Positions 16,396-25,728 of a stretch of 64,000 nucleotides of DNA are shown here, piece after piece; position 1 is the stretch's first letter, and every line of letters starts with the position of its first letter. A program made the translations under genes and the position numbers. The notes below the pieces were generated by a model. The model was not told the DNA's origin. It did not search any database and was given only the letters and a program-made list of their open reading frames with translations. This DNA comes from Amycolatopsis oliviviridis. Its GTDB lineage: Bacteria > Actinomycetota > Actinomycetes > Mycobacteriales > Pseudonocardiaceae. The stretch is taken from assembly GCF_014654365.1 (NCBI RefSeq), contig NZ_BNAY01000002.1, positions 744,001 through 808,000 of the forward strand, given 5' to 3'.

Positions 16396-18150
16396 TCACC
16401 AGGAACGCAGGGTGACGATCCGCTCTTCGAGCTGTTCCACCGAAGCCATCGCGGTCGGCGGTCCGCCGCAGACCCGGCGCAGTTCGTTGTGGATCGCGCC
16501 GTGCGGCTTCCGCGTCCGGTGGTGGTGCACGCCCACCAGCGCGTTCAGCTCCTTGCGCAGGGCACCGAGCCGCTCGCTGACCGACTGCGGGCGCGCGACC
16601 GGCGCGGCCTCCTCGGCCTTGGGCTTGCGCCGCTTCTCGTCGGAGAGCTGCTCCTCCTGCCGCTTCCGCAGCAGGGCGCGGACCTGGTCCGGTTCGAGCA
16701 GCCCCGGCAGGCCGAGGTACTCCTGCTCCTCGTCGGAACCGGAGAACACCGCGGTGCCGAAGGAGTTGCCGTCGTAGATGACCTGGTCGAGTTCGGCGGA
16801 GGCGCCCAGCGAGGTGAACGCCTTCTCCTCCTCGCCCGGCTCGTCCTCGGTGCGGTTGGCCTGGGCGAGGAGTTCGTCGTCCCAGCCGTCCTTCTCGCGA
16901 TGCGGCTTGCCGAGGACGTGGTCGCGCTGCGCCTCCAGCTCACTGGCCAGTTCCAGCAGCACCGGCACGCTCGGCAGGAAGACCGAAGCCGTCTCGCCGG
17001 GTTTGCGCGAACGCACGTACCGGCCGATGGCCTGCGCGAAGAACAGCGGGGTCGACGCGCTCGTGGCATAGACGCCGACGGCCAGGCGCGGGACGTCGAC
17101 GCCCTCGGACACCATCCGGACCGCGACCAGCCAGCGGTCGGTCGAATCGGAGAACTCCTTGATCCGCCCGGACGCCTTGGGGTCGTCGGAGAGGACGACC
17201 GTCGGGTTCTGGCCGGAGATCCGCTGCAGGATCTTGGCGTAGGCGCGTGCCGAGTCCTGGTCGGTGGCGATCACCAGACCGCCGGCGTCCGGGATGCCGT
17301 TGGCGCGGAGCTGCGCGAGACGCGTGTCCGCGGCCTGGAGCACCGAAGGGACCCACTCGCCCGCCGGGTCGAGCGCGGTGCGCCAGGCCCGCGCGTTCTG
17401 CTCGGCGGTCAGCGGCTCGCCGAGCCGCGCGGTGAACTCCTCCCCCGCGCTCGTGCGCCAGGAGGCCTCGCCGGAGTAGGCGAGGAAGACGACGGGCCGG
17501 ACCACGCCGTCGGCGAGCGCGTCGGCGTAGCCGTAGGAATGGTCGGCCTTGCTGCGCTGGAAGCCCGAACCGTCGGGCTCGTAGGTGACGAACGGGATCT
17601 GCGAGTCGTCACTGCGGAACGGCGTCCCGGTCAGCGCGAGCCGCCGGACGGCGGGCGTGAACGCCTCGCGGACCGCGTCGCCCCAGGACTTCGCGTCCCC
17701 GCCGTGGTGGATCTCGTCCAGGATGACCAGCGTCTTGCGGTTCTCGGTGCGCACGCGGTGCAGCGTCGGATGCGCCGCGACCTGCGCGTAGGTCACCGCG
17801 ACACCTTGATAGTCGCGCGAGGTGACCCCGGTGCCGTTGCGGAAGTTCGAGTCGATCGCGATGCCCGCGGCCGCCGCCGAGGCGGCCCACTGGTGCTTCA
17901 GGTGTTCCGTCGGCGCGACGATGGTGATCTTCTCGATGGTCCGGTCGCTCAGCAGCTCGGCGGCGATCCGGAGACCGAACACCGTCTTGCCCGCGCCCGG
18001 CGTCGCGACGGCCAGGAAGTCCTGCGGTTTCTTCGTCAGGTACTTCGTCAGCGCTCGCCGCTGCCAGGCACGCAGCGGTCGGGCGGTGCTGTCCTTCGCC
18101 GCAGGAGGCGCGCCAAGCTCGCCTCGACCGCGTTCAACCGTTTCCGACAT
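16396..18150 (-). CDS. superfamily 2 DEAD/DEAH-box helicase
   Basis: A 584-residue SF2 helicase. N-terminal RecA domain: ATPGAGKT (motif I, residues about 49-56), IVAPTEHLK (Ia), DEIH (II, near residue 152) and LTGTPF (III). C-terminal RecA domain: VRMVSEGVDVPRL (V) and QAIGRYVRSR (VI). The last 170 residues are acidic and then basic (EEQLSDEKRRKPKAEEA), with a final helical tail. It resembles UvrB/ERCC3-like nucleic acid translocases and probably acts in DNA repair or RNA handling. GGAGGTGGGG precedes the ATG at 18150. No linked partner is seen. Confidence 0.88.
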   Translation of the reverse strand: MSETVERGRGELGAPPAAKDSTARPLRAWQRRALTKYLTKKPQDFLAVATPGAGKTVFGLRIAAELLSDRTIEKITIVAPTEHLKHQWAASAAAAGIAIDSNFRNGTGVTSRDYQGVAVTYAQVAAHPTLHRVRTENRKTLVILDEIHHGGDAKSWGDAVREAFTPAVRRLALTGTPFRSDDSQIPFVTYEPDGSGFQRSKADHSYGYADALADGVVRPVVFLAYSGEASWRTSAGEEFTARLGEPLTAEQNARAWRTALDPAGEWVPSVLQAADTRLAQLRANGIPDAGGLVIATDQDSARAYAKILQRISGQNPTVVLSDDPKASGRIKEFSDSTDRWLVAVRMVSEGVDVPRLAVGVYATSASTPLFFAQAIGRYVRSRKPGETASVFLPSVPVLLELASELEAQRDHVLGKPHREKDGWDDELLAQANRTEDEPGEEEKAFTSLGASAELDQVIYDGNSFGTAVFSGSDEEQEYLGLPGLLEPDQVRALLRKRQEEQLSDEKRRKPKAEEAAPVARPQSVSERLGALRKELNALVGVHHHRTRKPHGAIHNELRRVCGGPPTAMASVEQLEERIVTLRSW

Positions 18151-18299
18151 GCCGGTTCCCCACCTCCTTCACCGAAAACCCCTGGTCATCCGCCTTGCTA
18201 CAAGCGAAAACCCCCACTTGGGTATCCGGCCGCGACGCCGGCGCCTGAGGTGAGGGCACTCCGAAGAGCCTACCTGCCGGGCCCGTGGAACGCCTGAAG

Positions 18300-18346
18300 C
18301 GCCACCCCCGTTGTCGGGTTACTCACCCGAAAAACCAGGGGTGGCG
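18300..18346. other. stem-loop in a divergent promoter region
   Basis: CGCCACCCC at 18300 pairs with GGGGTGGCG at 18338, and TCGGGT pairs with ACCCGA inside. It lies between the divergent helicase and YihY-like genes, 68 bases before the second start. A terminator is unlikely here; it may be a regulatory structure in the leader or an operator. Confidence 0.4.
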
Positions 18347-18414
18347 AGCCGAATGCCGCAGCATGGACCATGCTGGACACCGTCAAGGGCGCTCGGCGCC
18401 GGCGGAGGAGCTGC

Positions 18415-19539
18415 ATGAGCGAGGAGAACGGCCGTCCCGAAGCGGCCGCCGAGGTCGCGAAGGCCCGCAGAGGTCCGTTGCGCCTGCTCAGCCGCACGCT
18501 CAACAAGGCCTGGGAAGGCAACATCTTCTCCGAGGCCGCCGAAGCCGCGTTCTGGCAGACGCTGTCACTGCCGCCGCTGCTGCTGGGACTCCTCGGCTGC
18601 CTCGGCTTCGTCGGCGACTGGTTCGGCCAGGAGGTCGTGGTCGCGGTCCACGACCGGATCATCACCTTCAGCAAGACGATCTTCAGCGACAACGCCGTCC
18701 ACGACATCATCGAACCGACGGTCAACAGCATCCTGTTCGTCGGCAAGGGCGAGATCGTCTCCGTCGGCTTCCTGATCTCCCTGTGGGCGGGTTCGTCGGC
18801 GATGTCGTCGTTCGTCGACGCGATCACCGTGGCGCACGACCAGTACGGCGTCCGCAACGACGTCTGGCAGCGGATCTTCGCGCTGCTGCTGTACCTGGCC
18901 GGACTGGTCATCCTGGTGGTCGGGCTGCCGCTGCTGGCGATCGGGCCGGACCTGCTCCCCCAGTTCTTTCCCACCGACTGGCGCGACACGGTGTCGTACT
19001 GGGTCGGCACGCTGTACTACCCGGTGCTGGCCGTGATGATCGTGCTGGCGCTGACCACGCTGTACAAGCTCGCCCTGCCGCGACGGCTGCCGTGGCACCG
19101 CGGGCTGCCGGGCGCGATGCTCGCCATGGTCGTGTTCCTGCTTTCCAGTATCGGGCTGCGGATCTACCTGAACTGGATCACCAAGACCGGGTACACCTAC
19201 GGCGCGCTCGCCGCGCCGATCGCGTTCCTGCTGTTGATGTTCTTCATCGGGCTCGCGGTGGTCGGCGGCGCGTACTTCAACAGCGCGATCCAGGAACTGT
19301 GGCCCGCCAAGGCGACGAAACGGCAGCGCCGGAAATGGCGCAGGCTGGAAATGGAACGCGCCAGCGAACGGATCCGCGCCGAGGAGGGCCGCAAACTGTG
19401 GGAACGGACGACGGTCCCGCTCCGCCGTCCCCGCCAGAACGGCGATTCTCCCGACAGTGACGGCGAACACGCATCGGAACAATCGGTGAACGAAGAAACG
19501 CAGAGCGAAGCCGATCAGGTGACGGAACGGCGAAGTTGA
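18415..19539 (+). CDS. YihY/BrkB-like integral membrane protein
   Basis: A 374-residue membrane protein. A soluble N terminus (about 60 residues) leads to six helices: LPPLLLGLLGCLGF, IVSVGFLISLWAG, FALLLYLAGLVILVVGLPLL, PVLAVMIVLALTTLY, GAMLAMVVFLLSSIGLRIYL and PIAFLLLMFFIGLAVVGGAY. The last helix and the spacing are typical of the YihY family. The C-terminal 80 residues are highly charged, first basic and then acidic. The ATG at 18415 has GGAGGAG just upstream and is preferred over ATG 18370. The molecular role of the family is not settled. A second, less similar member is encoded at 52134-53156. Confidence 0.8.
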   Translation: MSEENGRPEAAAEVAKARRGPLRLLSRTLNKAWEGNIFSEAAEAAFWQTLSLPPLLLGLLGCLGFVGDWFGQEVVVAVHDRIITFSKTIFSDNAVHDIIEPTVNSILFVGKGEIVSVGFLISLWAGSSAMSSFVDAITVAHDQYGVRNDVWQRIFALLLYLAGLVILVVGLPLLAIGPDLLPQFFPTDWRDTVSYWVGTLYYPVLAVMIVLALTTLYKLALPRRLPWHRGLPGAMLAMVVFLLSSIGLRIYLNWITKTGYTYGALAAPIAFLLLMFFIGLAVVGGAYFNSAIQELWPAKATKRQRRKWRRLEMERASERIRAEEGRKLWERTTVPLRRPRQNGDSPDSDGEHASEQSVNEETQSEADQVTERRS

Positions 19540-19673
19540 CTCCGTTCGGTCGCTGAACTCATCCCGAAGTCGTACTCCGATTCCACCCGTGGTGTGAATC
19601 CAGTCCACCCCCCGCCATGAAAAGCTCGCGGTAATCCGTACGTTCCCGAGTTGTCTTTCTGGGGGATCCCGTC

Positions 19674-22600
19674 ATGTCCACGCTGGCCAGACTGAGCCTG
19701 CGCAACCGAAGTCTCATCGGGCTGCTCGCCCTGGTGGTGATCGGCTTCGGCGCGTTCGCCCTGCCGCAGCTGAAGCAGCAGCTGTTCCCGTCCCTGCAAT
19801 TCCCGCAGGCGCAGATCATCACGCCGTATGCGGGCGCGTCACCGGACGCGGTCGACCGTCAGGTCACCGAGCCGCTCGAAAGCGGCCTCCAGGGCCTGAA
19901 AGGGCTCGAAGAACTGAACTCGACGTCATCGGAGGGGCTGTCGCGGATCACCGCGCAGTTCGAGTTCGGCACGGACATCGACGCGGCCGTCGGGCAGATC
20001 CAGCGCGTCGTCGACGGGGTCGAGGCCCGGCTGCCGCAGAACAGCGAGCCGTCGGTGTCGGCGGGGTCCACCGACGACCTCCCGGTCGTGCTGCTCGCCG
20101 CCGGGACCACCGGCGACCCGCAGGCGCTCGCGCCCGCGCTGACCGGGGAGGTCGCGCCGGAGCTGCGCAAGATCGACGGCGTCCGCGACGTCGAGGTGAC
20201 CGGCGCGCGGCAGCCGCGGGTCACGATCGCGCTGGACTACGCGAAGCTGGCCGCGGCGGGTGTCGACCCGTCGTCGATCGCCACCACCCTGCAGACCGCC
20301 GGTACCGCGGTCCCGGCCGGGACGCTGACCGAGGGCGACAAGACGCTCACCGTCCAGGTCGGCGGGGGGCCGACCACGGTGGACACGATCAAGAACCTCT
20401 ACCTGACGCCGTCGGCCACCCCGGCGTCGCGCCCCGGGGCCCAGGCGCCCAAACCCGCACCGGTCAAACTCGGTGACGTCGCCGACGTCCAGGCCGGGTT
20501 CGCGCCGGCGACGTCGATCACGCGCACCAACGGCAAACCGAGCCTCGGCCTGTCGATCACCATGGTGGAGAACGGGAACGCGGTCGCGATCTCGGAAGCG
20601 GTACGGGACAAGCTGCCCGATCTGTCGAAGAAGATCGGCGCCGAGATGAGCGTCGTGTTCGACCAGGGCACCCCGGTCAAGGACGCGATCAGCGGCCTGA
20701 CCACCGAAGGGCTGCTGGGGCTGGCGTTCGCGGTCGTGGTGATCCTGCTGTTCCTGATGTCGCTGCGCTCGACGCTCGTGACGGCGGTGTCGATCCCGCT
20801 CTCGGTGGTCGTGGCGCTCCTGGCGTTGTGGACCGGCGATCTGTCGCTGAACCTGCTCACGCTCGGCGCGCTCACCATCGCCATCGGCCGGGTCGTCGAC
20901 GACTCGATCGTGGTGCTGGAGAACATCAAACGACATCTGGCGTACGGCGAGGGGAAGCAGCGCGCGGTCCTCGACGGCGTACGCGAGGTGGCGGGAGCCG
21001 TGACCTCGTCCACCCTCACCACCGTCGCGGTGTTCCTGCCGATCGCGTTCGTGGGCGGGCTCGTCGGCGAGCTGTTCTCGCCGTTCGCGATCACGGTCAC
21101 CGTGGCGCTGCTGGCGTCGCTGCTGGTCTCGCTGACCATCGTGCCGGTGCTCGCGTACTGGTTCCTCAAGCCGCCCAAGACTCCCGCGAACGAGCACGAA
21201 GCCGAGCTCACGCGGCAGGCGGCCGAGGACAAGGAGCGGCGCGGGCTGCTGCAGCGCGGGTACGTGCCGGTGATCCGGTTCGCCACCCGGCGCCGGGTGG
21301 CCGTGGTCCTGCTGGCGCTGATCATCTTCGGCGGCACGGTCGGGCTGGCGTCGCAGCTGAACACGAACTTCCTCGACCAGTCCGGCTCGACGACGCTGAG
21401 CCTTTCGCAGAAGCTGCCGCCCGGCACCAGCCCCGAGGCCAAGGAGAAGGCCGCCGGCGCGGTGGAGCAGGCGCTCGCCGCCGAACCGGCCGTCGAGACC
21501 TACCAGGTCAGCATCGGCGGCGGGAACTTCTTCGGCGGTGGCGGGACGGCGACGAGCATCCAGGTCACCGTCGCCAAGGACACCGACCTCGACGCGCTCT
21601 CGGATCGCTTGCGGGGCAAGCTGGACAAGCCGGAACTCGGCGAGGTCAAGATCGGCGCGGAAGCGGGCGGGTTCAACTCGGACCAGGTGTCGATCACCGT
21701 CACCGCACCCGACGAGGCCGCGCTGAAGCCGGCCGCCGAGCAGATCCGCCAGGCCCTGTCCGGGGTGCCGGACCTGACCGAGGTGACCAGTGACCTCGCG
21801 CAGGGCGCGCCGCGTGTGCAGGTCGAGGTCGACGCCGCCAAGGCCGCCGCGAGCGGGCTTTCGGCGACCACGATCGGCCAGATCGCGAACCAGGCCATCG
21901 CCGGCCGCACCGTGACCCAGCTGCCGGTGGACGGCCAGCGCACGGACATCGTGCTGCGCGCGGGTTCGGCCCCGGTGTCGGTCGACGCGGTGAAGGCACT
22001 GCCGATCCCGGGCGCGGCCGGCGTCGTCCGGCTGGATTCCGTCGCGAACGTGTCCACTGTGGACGGCCCGGTCGCGGTGCACCGCACCTCGGGTGAGCTG
22101 AGCACCACGGTCACCGCCAAGAACACCGGCGCGGACCTGGCCGCCACCACGAAGGCCATCCAGTCCAAATTGGACGGACTGACCTTCACCGGTGGTGCGG
22201 CGTACAAGCTCGGCGGGGTCAGCGAGGACCAGCAGGAGGCCTTCGGGAACCTCTTCCTCGCGCTGCTGGCCGCGGTCGCGATCGTGTACCTGATCATGGT
22301 GGCGACGTTCCGCAGCCTGATCCAGCCGCTGATCCTGCTGGTGTCGATCCCGTTCGCGGCGACCGGCGCGATCGGGCTGCTGCTGGCCACCGGGACCGCG
22401 CTCGGCCTGCCCGCGCTGATCGGGATGCTGATGCTCGTCGGCATCGTGGTGACCAACGCGATCGTGCTGATCGACCTGATCAACCAGTACCGGGCTTCGG
22501 GGATGAGCGTCGCGGACGCCGTCGTCGAAGGCGGCAGGCGGCGGCTGCGGCCGATCCTGATGACCGCGGCGGCGACCATCTTCGCGCTGGTCCCGATGGC

Positions 22601-22826
22601 GCTCGGCCTGACCGGCCAGGGCGGGTTCATCGGGCAGCCGCTGGCGATCGTGGTCATCGGCGGGCTGGTCAGCTCGACCCTGCTGACGCTGATCCTGGTG
22701 CCGACGCTGTACACGACGGTCGAGACGCGGAAAGAGAAGCGTCGAGCGAAGAAGGAGGCCCGCCGGGCGCGGACCTCTTCGGAGGCGCCCGCTTCGGAAA
22801 CGCTGACGCCGGAGCCGTCCGCGTAG
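19674..22826 (+). CDS. RND efflux transporter permease (HAE1/AcrB type)
   Basis: A 1050-residue proton-driven exporter with 12 membrane helices and two large outer loops (residues about 35-330 and 560-850). N-terminal LKQQLFPSLQFPQAQI and the proton-relay motif GRVVDDSIVVLENIKRHL (the AcrB Asp-Asp pair) mark it as HAE1 rather than MmpL. It is of full length. No adaptor (membrane fusion) or outer-membrane channel gene is linked, as expected for a Gram-positive host; SwrC of Bacillus is a comparable stand-alone case. The C terminus is short, basic and then acidic. Likely substrates are drugs, lipids or surfactant-like compounds. Confidence 0.9.
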   Translation: MSTLARLSLRNRSLIGLLALVVIGFGAFALPQLKQQLFPSLQFPQAQIITPYAGASPDAVDRQVTEPLESGLQGLKGLEELNSTSSEGLSRITAQFEFGTDIDAAVGQIQRVVDGVEARLPQNSEPSVSAGSTDDLPVVLLAAGTTGDPQALAPALTGEVAPELRKIDGVRDVEVTGARQPRVTIALDYAKLAAAGVDPSSIATTLQTAGTAVPAGTLTEGDKTLTVQVGGGPTTVDTIKNLYLTPSATPASRPGAQAPKPAPVKLGDVADVQAGFAPATSITRTNGKPSLGLSITMVENGNAVAISEAVRDKLPDLSKKIGAEMSVVFDQGTPVKDAISGLTTEGLLGLAFAVVVILLFLMSLRSTLVTAVSIPLSVVVALLALWTGDLSLNLLTLGALTIAIGRVVDDSIVVLENIKRHLAYGEGKQRAVLDGVREVAGAVTSSTLTTVAVFLPIAFVGGLVGELFSPFAITVTVALLASLLVSLTIVPVLAYWFLKPPKTPANEHEAELTRQAAEDKERRGLLQRGYVPVIRFATRRRVAVVLLALIIFGGTVGLASQLNTNFLDQSGSTTLSLSQKLPPGTSPEAKEKAAGAVEQALAAEPAVETYQVSIGGGNFFGGGGTATSIQVTVAKDTDLDALSDRLRGKLDKPELGEVKIGAEAGGFNSDQVSITVTAPDEAALKPAAEQIRQALSGVPDLTEVTSDLAQGAPRVQVEVDAAKAAASGLSATTIGQIANQAIAGRTVTQLPVDGQRTDIVLRAGSAPVSVDAVKALPIPGAAGVVRLDSVANVSTVDGPVAVHRTSGELSTTVTAKNTGADLAATTKAIQSKLDGLTFTGGAAYKLGGVSEDQQEAFGNLFLALLAAVAIVYLIMVATFRSLIQPLILLVSIPFAATGAIGLLLATGTALGLPALIGMLMLVGIVVTNAIVLIDLINQYRASGMSVADAVVEGGRRRLRPILMTAAATIFALVPMALGLTGQGGFIGQPLAIVVIGGLVSSTLLTLILVPTLYTTVETRKEKRRAKKEARRARTSSEAPASETLTPEPSA

Positions 22827-22847
22827 ACCTGGGGGCGGGGGGGCAGG

Positions 22848-22889
22848 AAGGCACGCCGGGCCTGGTGGGGGCTCGGCGTGCCTTTCGCT
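22848..22889 (+). terminator. terminator after the RND pump gene
   Basis: An 11-bp stem (AAGGCACGCCG at 22848 pairs with CGGCGTGCCTT at 22874), loop of 15 bases, followed by T/C-rich sequence. It ends the RND gene transcript. Confidence 0.7.
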
Positions 22890-22904
22890 CTTTGACCGAA
22901 CCCG

Positions 22905-22991
22905 GAACTCACGTGCTTGGAGCCGTGACTCACGTGATTGGAGCCGGTACGCGTTCGATCACGCGAGTTCCGCCTTCAAGCACGCGAGTTC
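22905..22991. repeat. double inverted repeat with CACGTG cores
   Basis: GAACTCACGTGCTTGGA at 22905 pairs, with three mismatches, with TTCAAGCACGCGAGTTC at 22975, and a second CACGTGATTGGA/TCGATCACGCGAGTTC pair lies inside. The same short unit (GAnCTCACGTGNTTGGAGCC) is thus present four times in alternating direction. It sits between convergent genes and may act as terminator from both sides. Confidence 0.5.
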
Positions 22992-23007
22992 GGCGTCTGA
23001 GCACCGG

Positions 23008-23844
23008 TCAGGACTTCCGGAACCGCCAGGTCTTGCTGTCGAAAGCCACGCACCACGAAGGCGACAGCACGACCACCCGCAGGGTCCCGTCGGCGGCCAC
23101 GTCGATGCCCTCGGTCTCGAAGTTCCCGCTACAGGTGCTCTTCAACGGCAGCTGCCCCAGCGAGGTCACCCGCCCGGTCACGTCCGAACCGGACAGCGCC
23201 CCGGAGAGATCCACCTGCAGCAACGGCTTGGTCGTCCCGAAGAGCGAGCCCTCGGGGTCGTCGGACGAGCACAGCAGGCGCGTCGCGGTGGCGAAGTCGC
23301 AGCCCTGGATGTCCCGCACCGGCCTGTCGAGCCGGATCGCGGACGAGTACGGCAGGTTCGCGGACGGGTTCGTGTGCGCGACGCCGGGCATCGGGTGCAC
23401 GAGGAGCCGGTCCATCGTGCCCCACTCACCCGCCACCATCCAGCGCGCGTCGGGCGTCACGGCGGCGAACGAGTTGTTGTTCGCTTCCCACGACTCCAGC
23501 GCGTGCTTGTAGTTCGCCCATTTCCCGTCGGGCGACTCGACGCGGAAGAGCTTCTCTCCCCGGTCGTCACGCTGGTACGGCTCGACGTACCAGCCCTGGG
23601 CGGAGCCCGGGTCGCCGACGTGACCCCAGCCCTGGGAGGAGAGGTCCACGGGGACGGTGGTGATCCCGGTGTAGCGGTAGACGGTCCCGGACGGCCGCTC
23701 GATGGTGGCCAGGCCCTGGCCCTCGTCGAGCGGGCGGGCGTTGTCCGAACCGACCGTGGTCCAGCCGGTCACGGCTTGGGCGGCGGCGGGTGAGAACACC
23801 GCGACCAACGCGGCGATGGCGAGCACGATCCCGGTTCTACGCAT
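23008..23844 (-). CDS. secreted protein of unknown function
   Basis: A 278-residue secreted protein. The signal peptide is RRTGIVLAIAALVAVFSP with likely cleavage after AAAQA near residue 24. The mature part is rich in W, G and D, with strand-like repeats (WTTVGSDNARPL, GWGHVGDPGSAQGWYVEPYQ, ARWMVAGEWGTMDRLLVHP) that suggest a beta-propeller, and four Cys in the last 80 residues that may form disulfides. A short inverted repeat (TCGCTGG at 23868, CCAGCGA at 23888) lies upstream. Function unknown; compare the cut gene at 1-594. Confidence 0.8.
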   Translation of the reverse strand: MRRTGIVLAIAALVAVFSPAAAQAVTGWTTVGSDNARPLDEGQGLATIERPSGTVYRYTGITTVPVDLSSQGWGHVGDPGSAQGWYVEPYQRDDRGEKLFRVESPDGKWANYKHALESWEANNNSFAAVTPDARWMVAGEWGTMDRLLVHPMPGVAHTNPSANLPYSSAIRLDRPVRDIQGCDFATATRLLCSSDDPEGSLFGTTKPLLQVDLSGALSGSDVTGRVTSLGQLPLKSTCSGNFETEGIDVAADGTLRVVVLSPSWCVAFDSKTWRFRKS

Positions 23845-23967
23845 GAAGGCTCCGTCCCGGCGGGGTTTCGCTGGCGGGTACTGATTACCAGCGAATACCG
23901 GGACGGGCAGCCACCATGTGAAGGATTTTCAGATTTTGTCCGGTTTCGGACACCGGACGGCCATGGC

Positions 23968-24210
23968 TCAGTCGCCCGGCTTGAGCCCGTCGTAGATCTT
24001 CTTGCAGTCCGGGCAGACCGGCGAACCGGGCTTCGCCGACTTCGTCACCGGGAAGACCTCGCCGCACAGCGCCACCACGTGCGTGCCCATGACCGCGCTT
24101 TCGGCGATCTTGTTCTTGCGCACGTAGTGGAACATCTTCGGCGAATCGTCGTCGGTGCCGTCGGTGCCCTCGGGACGGGTATCCGGCTTCGGAAGGGTCT
24201 GTGTACTCAC
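23968..24210 (-). CDS. DUF3039 zinc-ribbon-like protein
   Basis: An 80-residue protein of the actinobacterial DUF3039 family, recognised by KMFHYVRKNKIAESAVMGTH, VALCGEVFPVTKSAKPGSPV and CPDCKKIYDGL. One Cys in ALCGE and the CPDC pair may bind zinc. The N terminus STQTLPKP is usual for the family and fixes the start at GTG 24210; there is hardly room for a normal ribosome binding site, so the mRNA may be leaderless. Function unknown. It is divergent from the spo0M-like gene. Confidence 0.88.
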   Translation of the reverse strand: MSTQTLPKPDTRPEGTDGTDDDSPKMFHYVRKNKIAESAVMGTHVVALCGEVFPVTKSAKPGSPVCPDCKKIYDGLKPGD

Positions 24211-24268
24211 CCCTCCATAATGCCCCAAATCCTCCTGCGCACACCGCCGACCTGGCAGGATCTCGCCC

Positions 24269-25075
24269 ATGTTCCAGAAGGTGCTCGCGACATTCGGTTC
24301 GGGCGGGGCGAAGATCGACGCCCGGCTGCTCGACCGCACGGTCTCCCCCGGCAGACCCTTGCGCGGTGAGGTCCTGCTGCTCGGCGGCGAAGTCGATCAA
24401 GAGATCAACGGCCTTTCGGTGAAGCTGCTCGCCAGGGTCACCCTCCCGGACGAGCGCGCCCCCGGTGTCGAGGACCTCGAGTTCGGCACCCAGCAGCTGG
24501 CGGGCAGCGAGCGGATCGGGCCGGGTCAGCAGGTCCGGATCCCGTTCGAGGTCGCCCTGCCGTGGGAGACGCCGATCTCCAGCGTCTTCGGCAAACCGCT
24601 GAACGGCATGGCCGTCGGCCTCCAGACCAGCCTCGACATCGCGAACTCCGTCACCGATCCGGTCGACGTCGACGGCGCCGCGATCGAGCCGCTGCCCGCG
24701 CAGAAGCGGATCCTGGACGCCTTCAGCCGGATCGGCTTCGTCTTCCGCGAGGCCTTGCTGGAACGCGGCCGGATCAACGGCGCGACGCAGCAGCTCCCGT
24801 TCTTCCAGGAGATCCGGTTCACCCCCTCGCCGCGATTCGCGACCGTCTTCACCTCGGTGGCGGTGACCTTCCTGTCGTCGCCGTCGGAGACCCAGGTCGT
24901 GCTGGAGGTGACCAAACGCGTCCGCGTGTCCAAGAGCGGCGGGTTCGGCGGCCGCGGCCAGGAGTTCCTCGGCCTGTTCAAGGTCGACCACGCCGCGCTG
25001 GACCGGGTCAACTGGGAGCCGCAGCTCGAAGGCTGGCTGCACGAGGTGGCCAAAGCGCGCGGAATCTTCGACTGA
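24269..25075 (+). CDS. Spo0M-like sporulation-control protein
   Basis: A 268-residue cytoplasmic protein of the Spo0M family, with an arrestin-like beta fold. N-terminal FQKVLATFGSGGAKIDARLL and RPGxxLRGEV-like text (SPGRPLRGEVLLLGGEVDQE) are typical, as is FSRIGFVFREALLERGRI near residues 150-167. In Bacillus the family affects sporulation and cell shape; in actinomycetes its role is open. The gene begins 58 bases from the divergent DUF3039 gene. Its stop overlaps the HD-domain gene start (TGATG), so the two are coupled. Confidence 0.88.
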   Translation: MFQKVLATFGSGGAKIDARLLDRTVSPGRPLRGEVLLLGGEVDQEINGLSVKLLARVTLPDERAPGVEDLEFGTQQLAGSERIGPGQQVRIPFEVALPWETPISSVFGKPLNGMAVGLQTSLDIANSVTDPVDVDGAAIEPLPAQKRILDAFSRIGFVFREALLERGRINGATQQLPFFQEIRFTPSPRFATVFTSVAVTFLSSPSETQVVLEVTKRVRVSKSGGFGGRGQEFLGLFKVDHAALDRVNWEPQLEGWLHEVAKARGIFD

Positions 25076-25719
25076 TGGACTGGCCGACCGCGATCACCAG
25101 GCTCGGTGGCGATCACCTGATCGCCGCCGTGGCGTGGAACGACCTCCAGACCCGCTACGCCGAGCCGCATCGCCGCTATCACGATCTGCGGCACGTCACC
25201 GCCGTCGCCCGCGACAGCGGCGCCCTCGCCGTCGCCTTCGGCCTGAGTGCCCGCGAGCGGGCCCTCGTCGCCGTCGCCGCCTGGACGCACGACGTCGTCT
25301 ACGACGCCCGCCCCGGCGAGGACGAGCAGGCGAGCGCGGCCTGGACCCGCGACGAGCTCACCAACGCCCGGGTACCGGCGGCCGAAGTCACCCGCGCGGA
25401 GGACCTCGTGCTCAGCACGATCCACCACGCCGCCCCGGACGACGACCTCCTCGCCACCGCCCTGCTCGACGCCGACCTCGCGATCCTCGGCTCTTCGCCG
25501 GAGAGCTACGACGAGTACGCGAAGGGCGTCCGCGAGGAGTACTCGATCTACTCGGACGAGGACTGGCGCGCCGGCCGCGCGAGCGTGCTGGAGAACCTGC
25601 TGGCCCGGCCGCGGCTGTACCGCAGCGACATCGCGCGGGCACGCTGGGAAAGCAAGGCGCGCGAGAACCTGGCGAACGAACTGACCCGCTGGCGTGGCGC
25701 GGAGCCGGATCACCGATGA
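25075..25719 (+). CDS. HD-domain protein, putative metal-dependent phosphohydrolase
   Basis: A 214-residue soluble protein. The metal site is visible as HRRYHDLRHVT (His near residues 35 and 38), then WTHDVVYDARPGEDEQAS (the HD pair near residues 72-73) and later IHHA and LLDADLAILG. This is the pattern of the DUF4031/HD-like predicted nucleotide phosphohydrolases found in many bacteria. The real substrate is unknown. It is coupled to the Spo0M-like gene and lies 9 bases before psuG. Confidence 0.82.
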   Translation: MDWPTAITRLGGDHLIAAVAWNDLQTRYAEPHRRYHDLRHVTAVARDSGALAVAFGLSARERALVAVAAWTHDVVYDARPGEDEQASAAWTRDELTNARVPAAEVTRAEDLVLSTIHHAAPDDDLLATALLDADLAILGSSPESYDEYAKGVREEYSIYSDEDWRAGRASVLENLLARPRLYRSDIARARWESKARENLANELTRWRGAEPDHR

Positions 25720-25728
25720 TGTTCGTCC

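Noticed and set aside
18300..18346. Terminator between helicase and YihY-like genes
   Set aside because: The two genes diverge here, so no transcript should end at this place; kept only as an unassigned stem-loop.
19674..22826. MmpL-type lipid transporter
   Set aside because: The Asp-Asp proton motif and the loop layout are of the AcrB/HAE1 class, and no mycobacterial-type MmpL marks are present.
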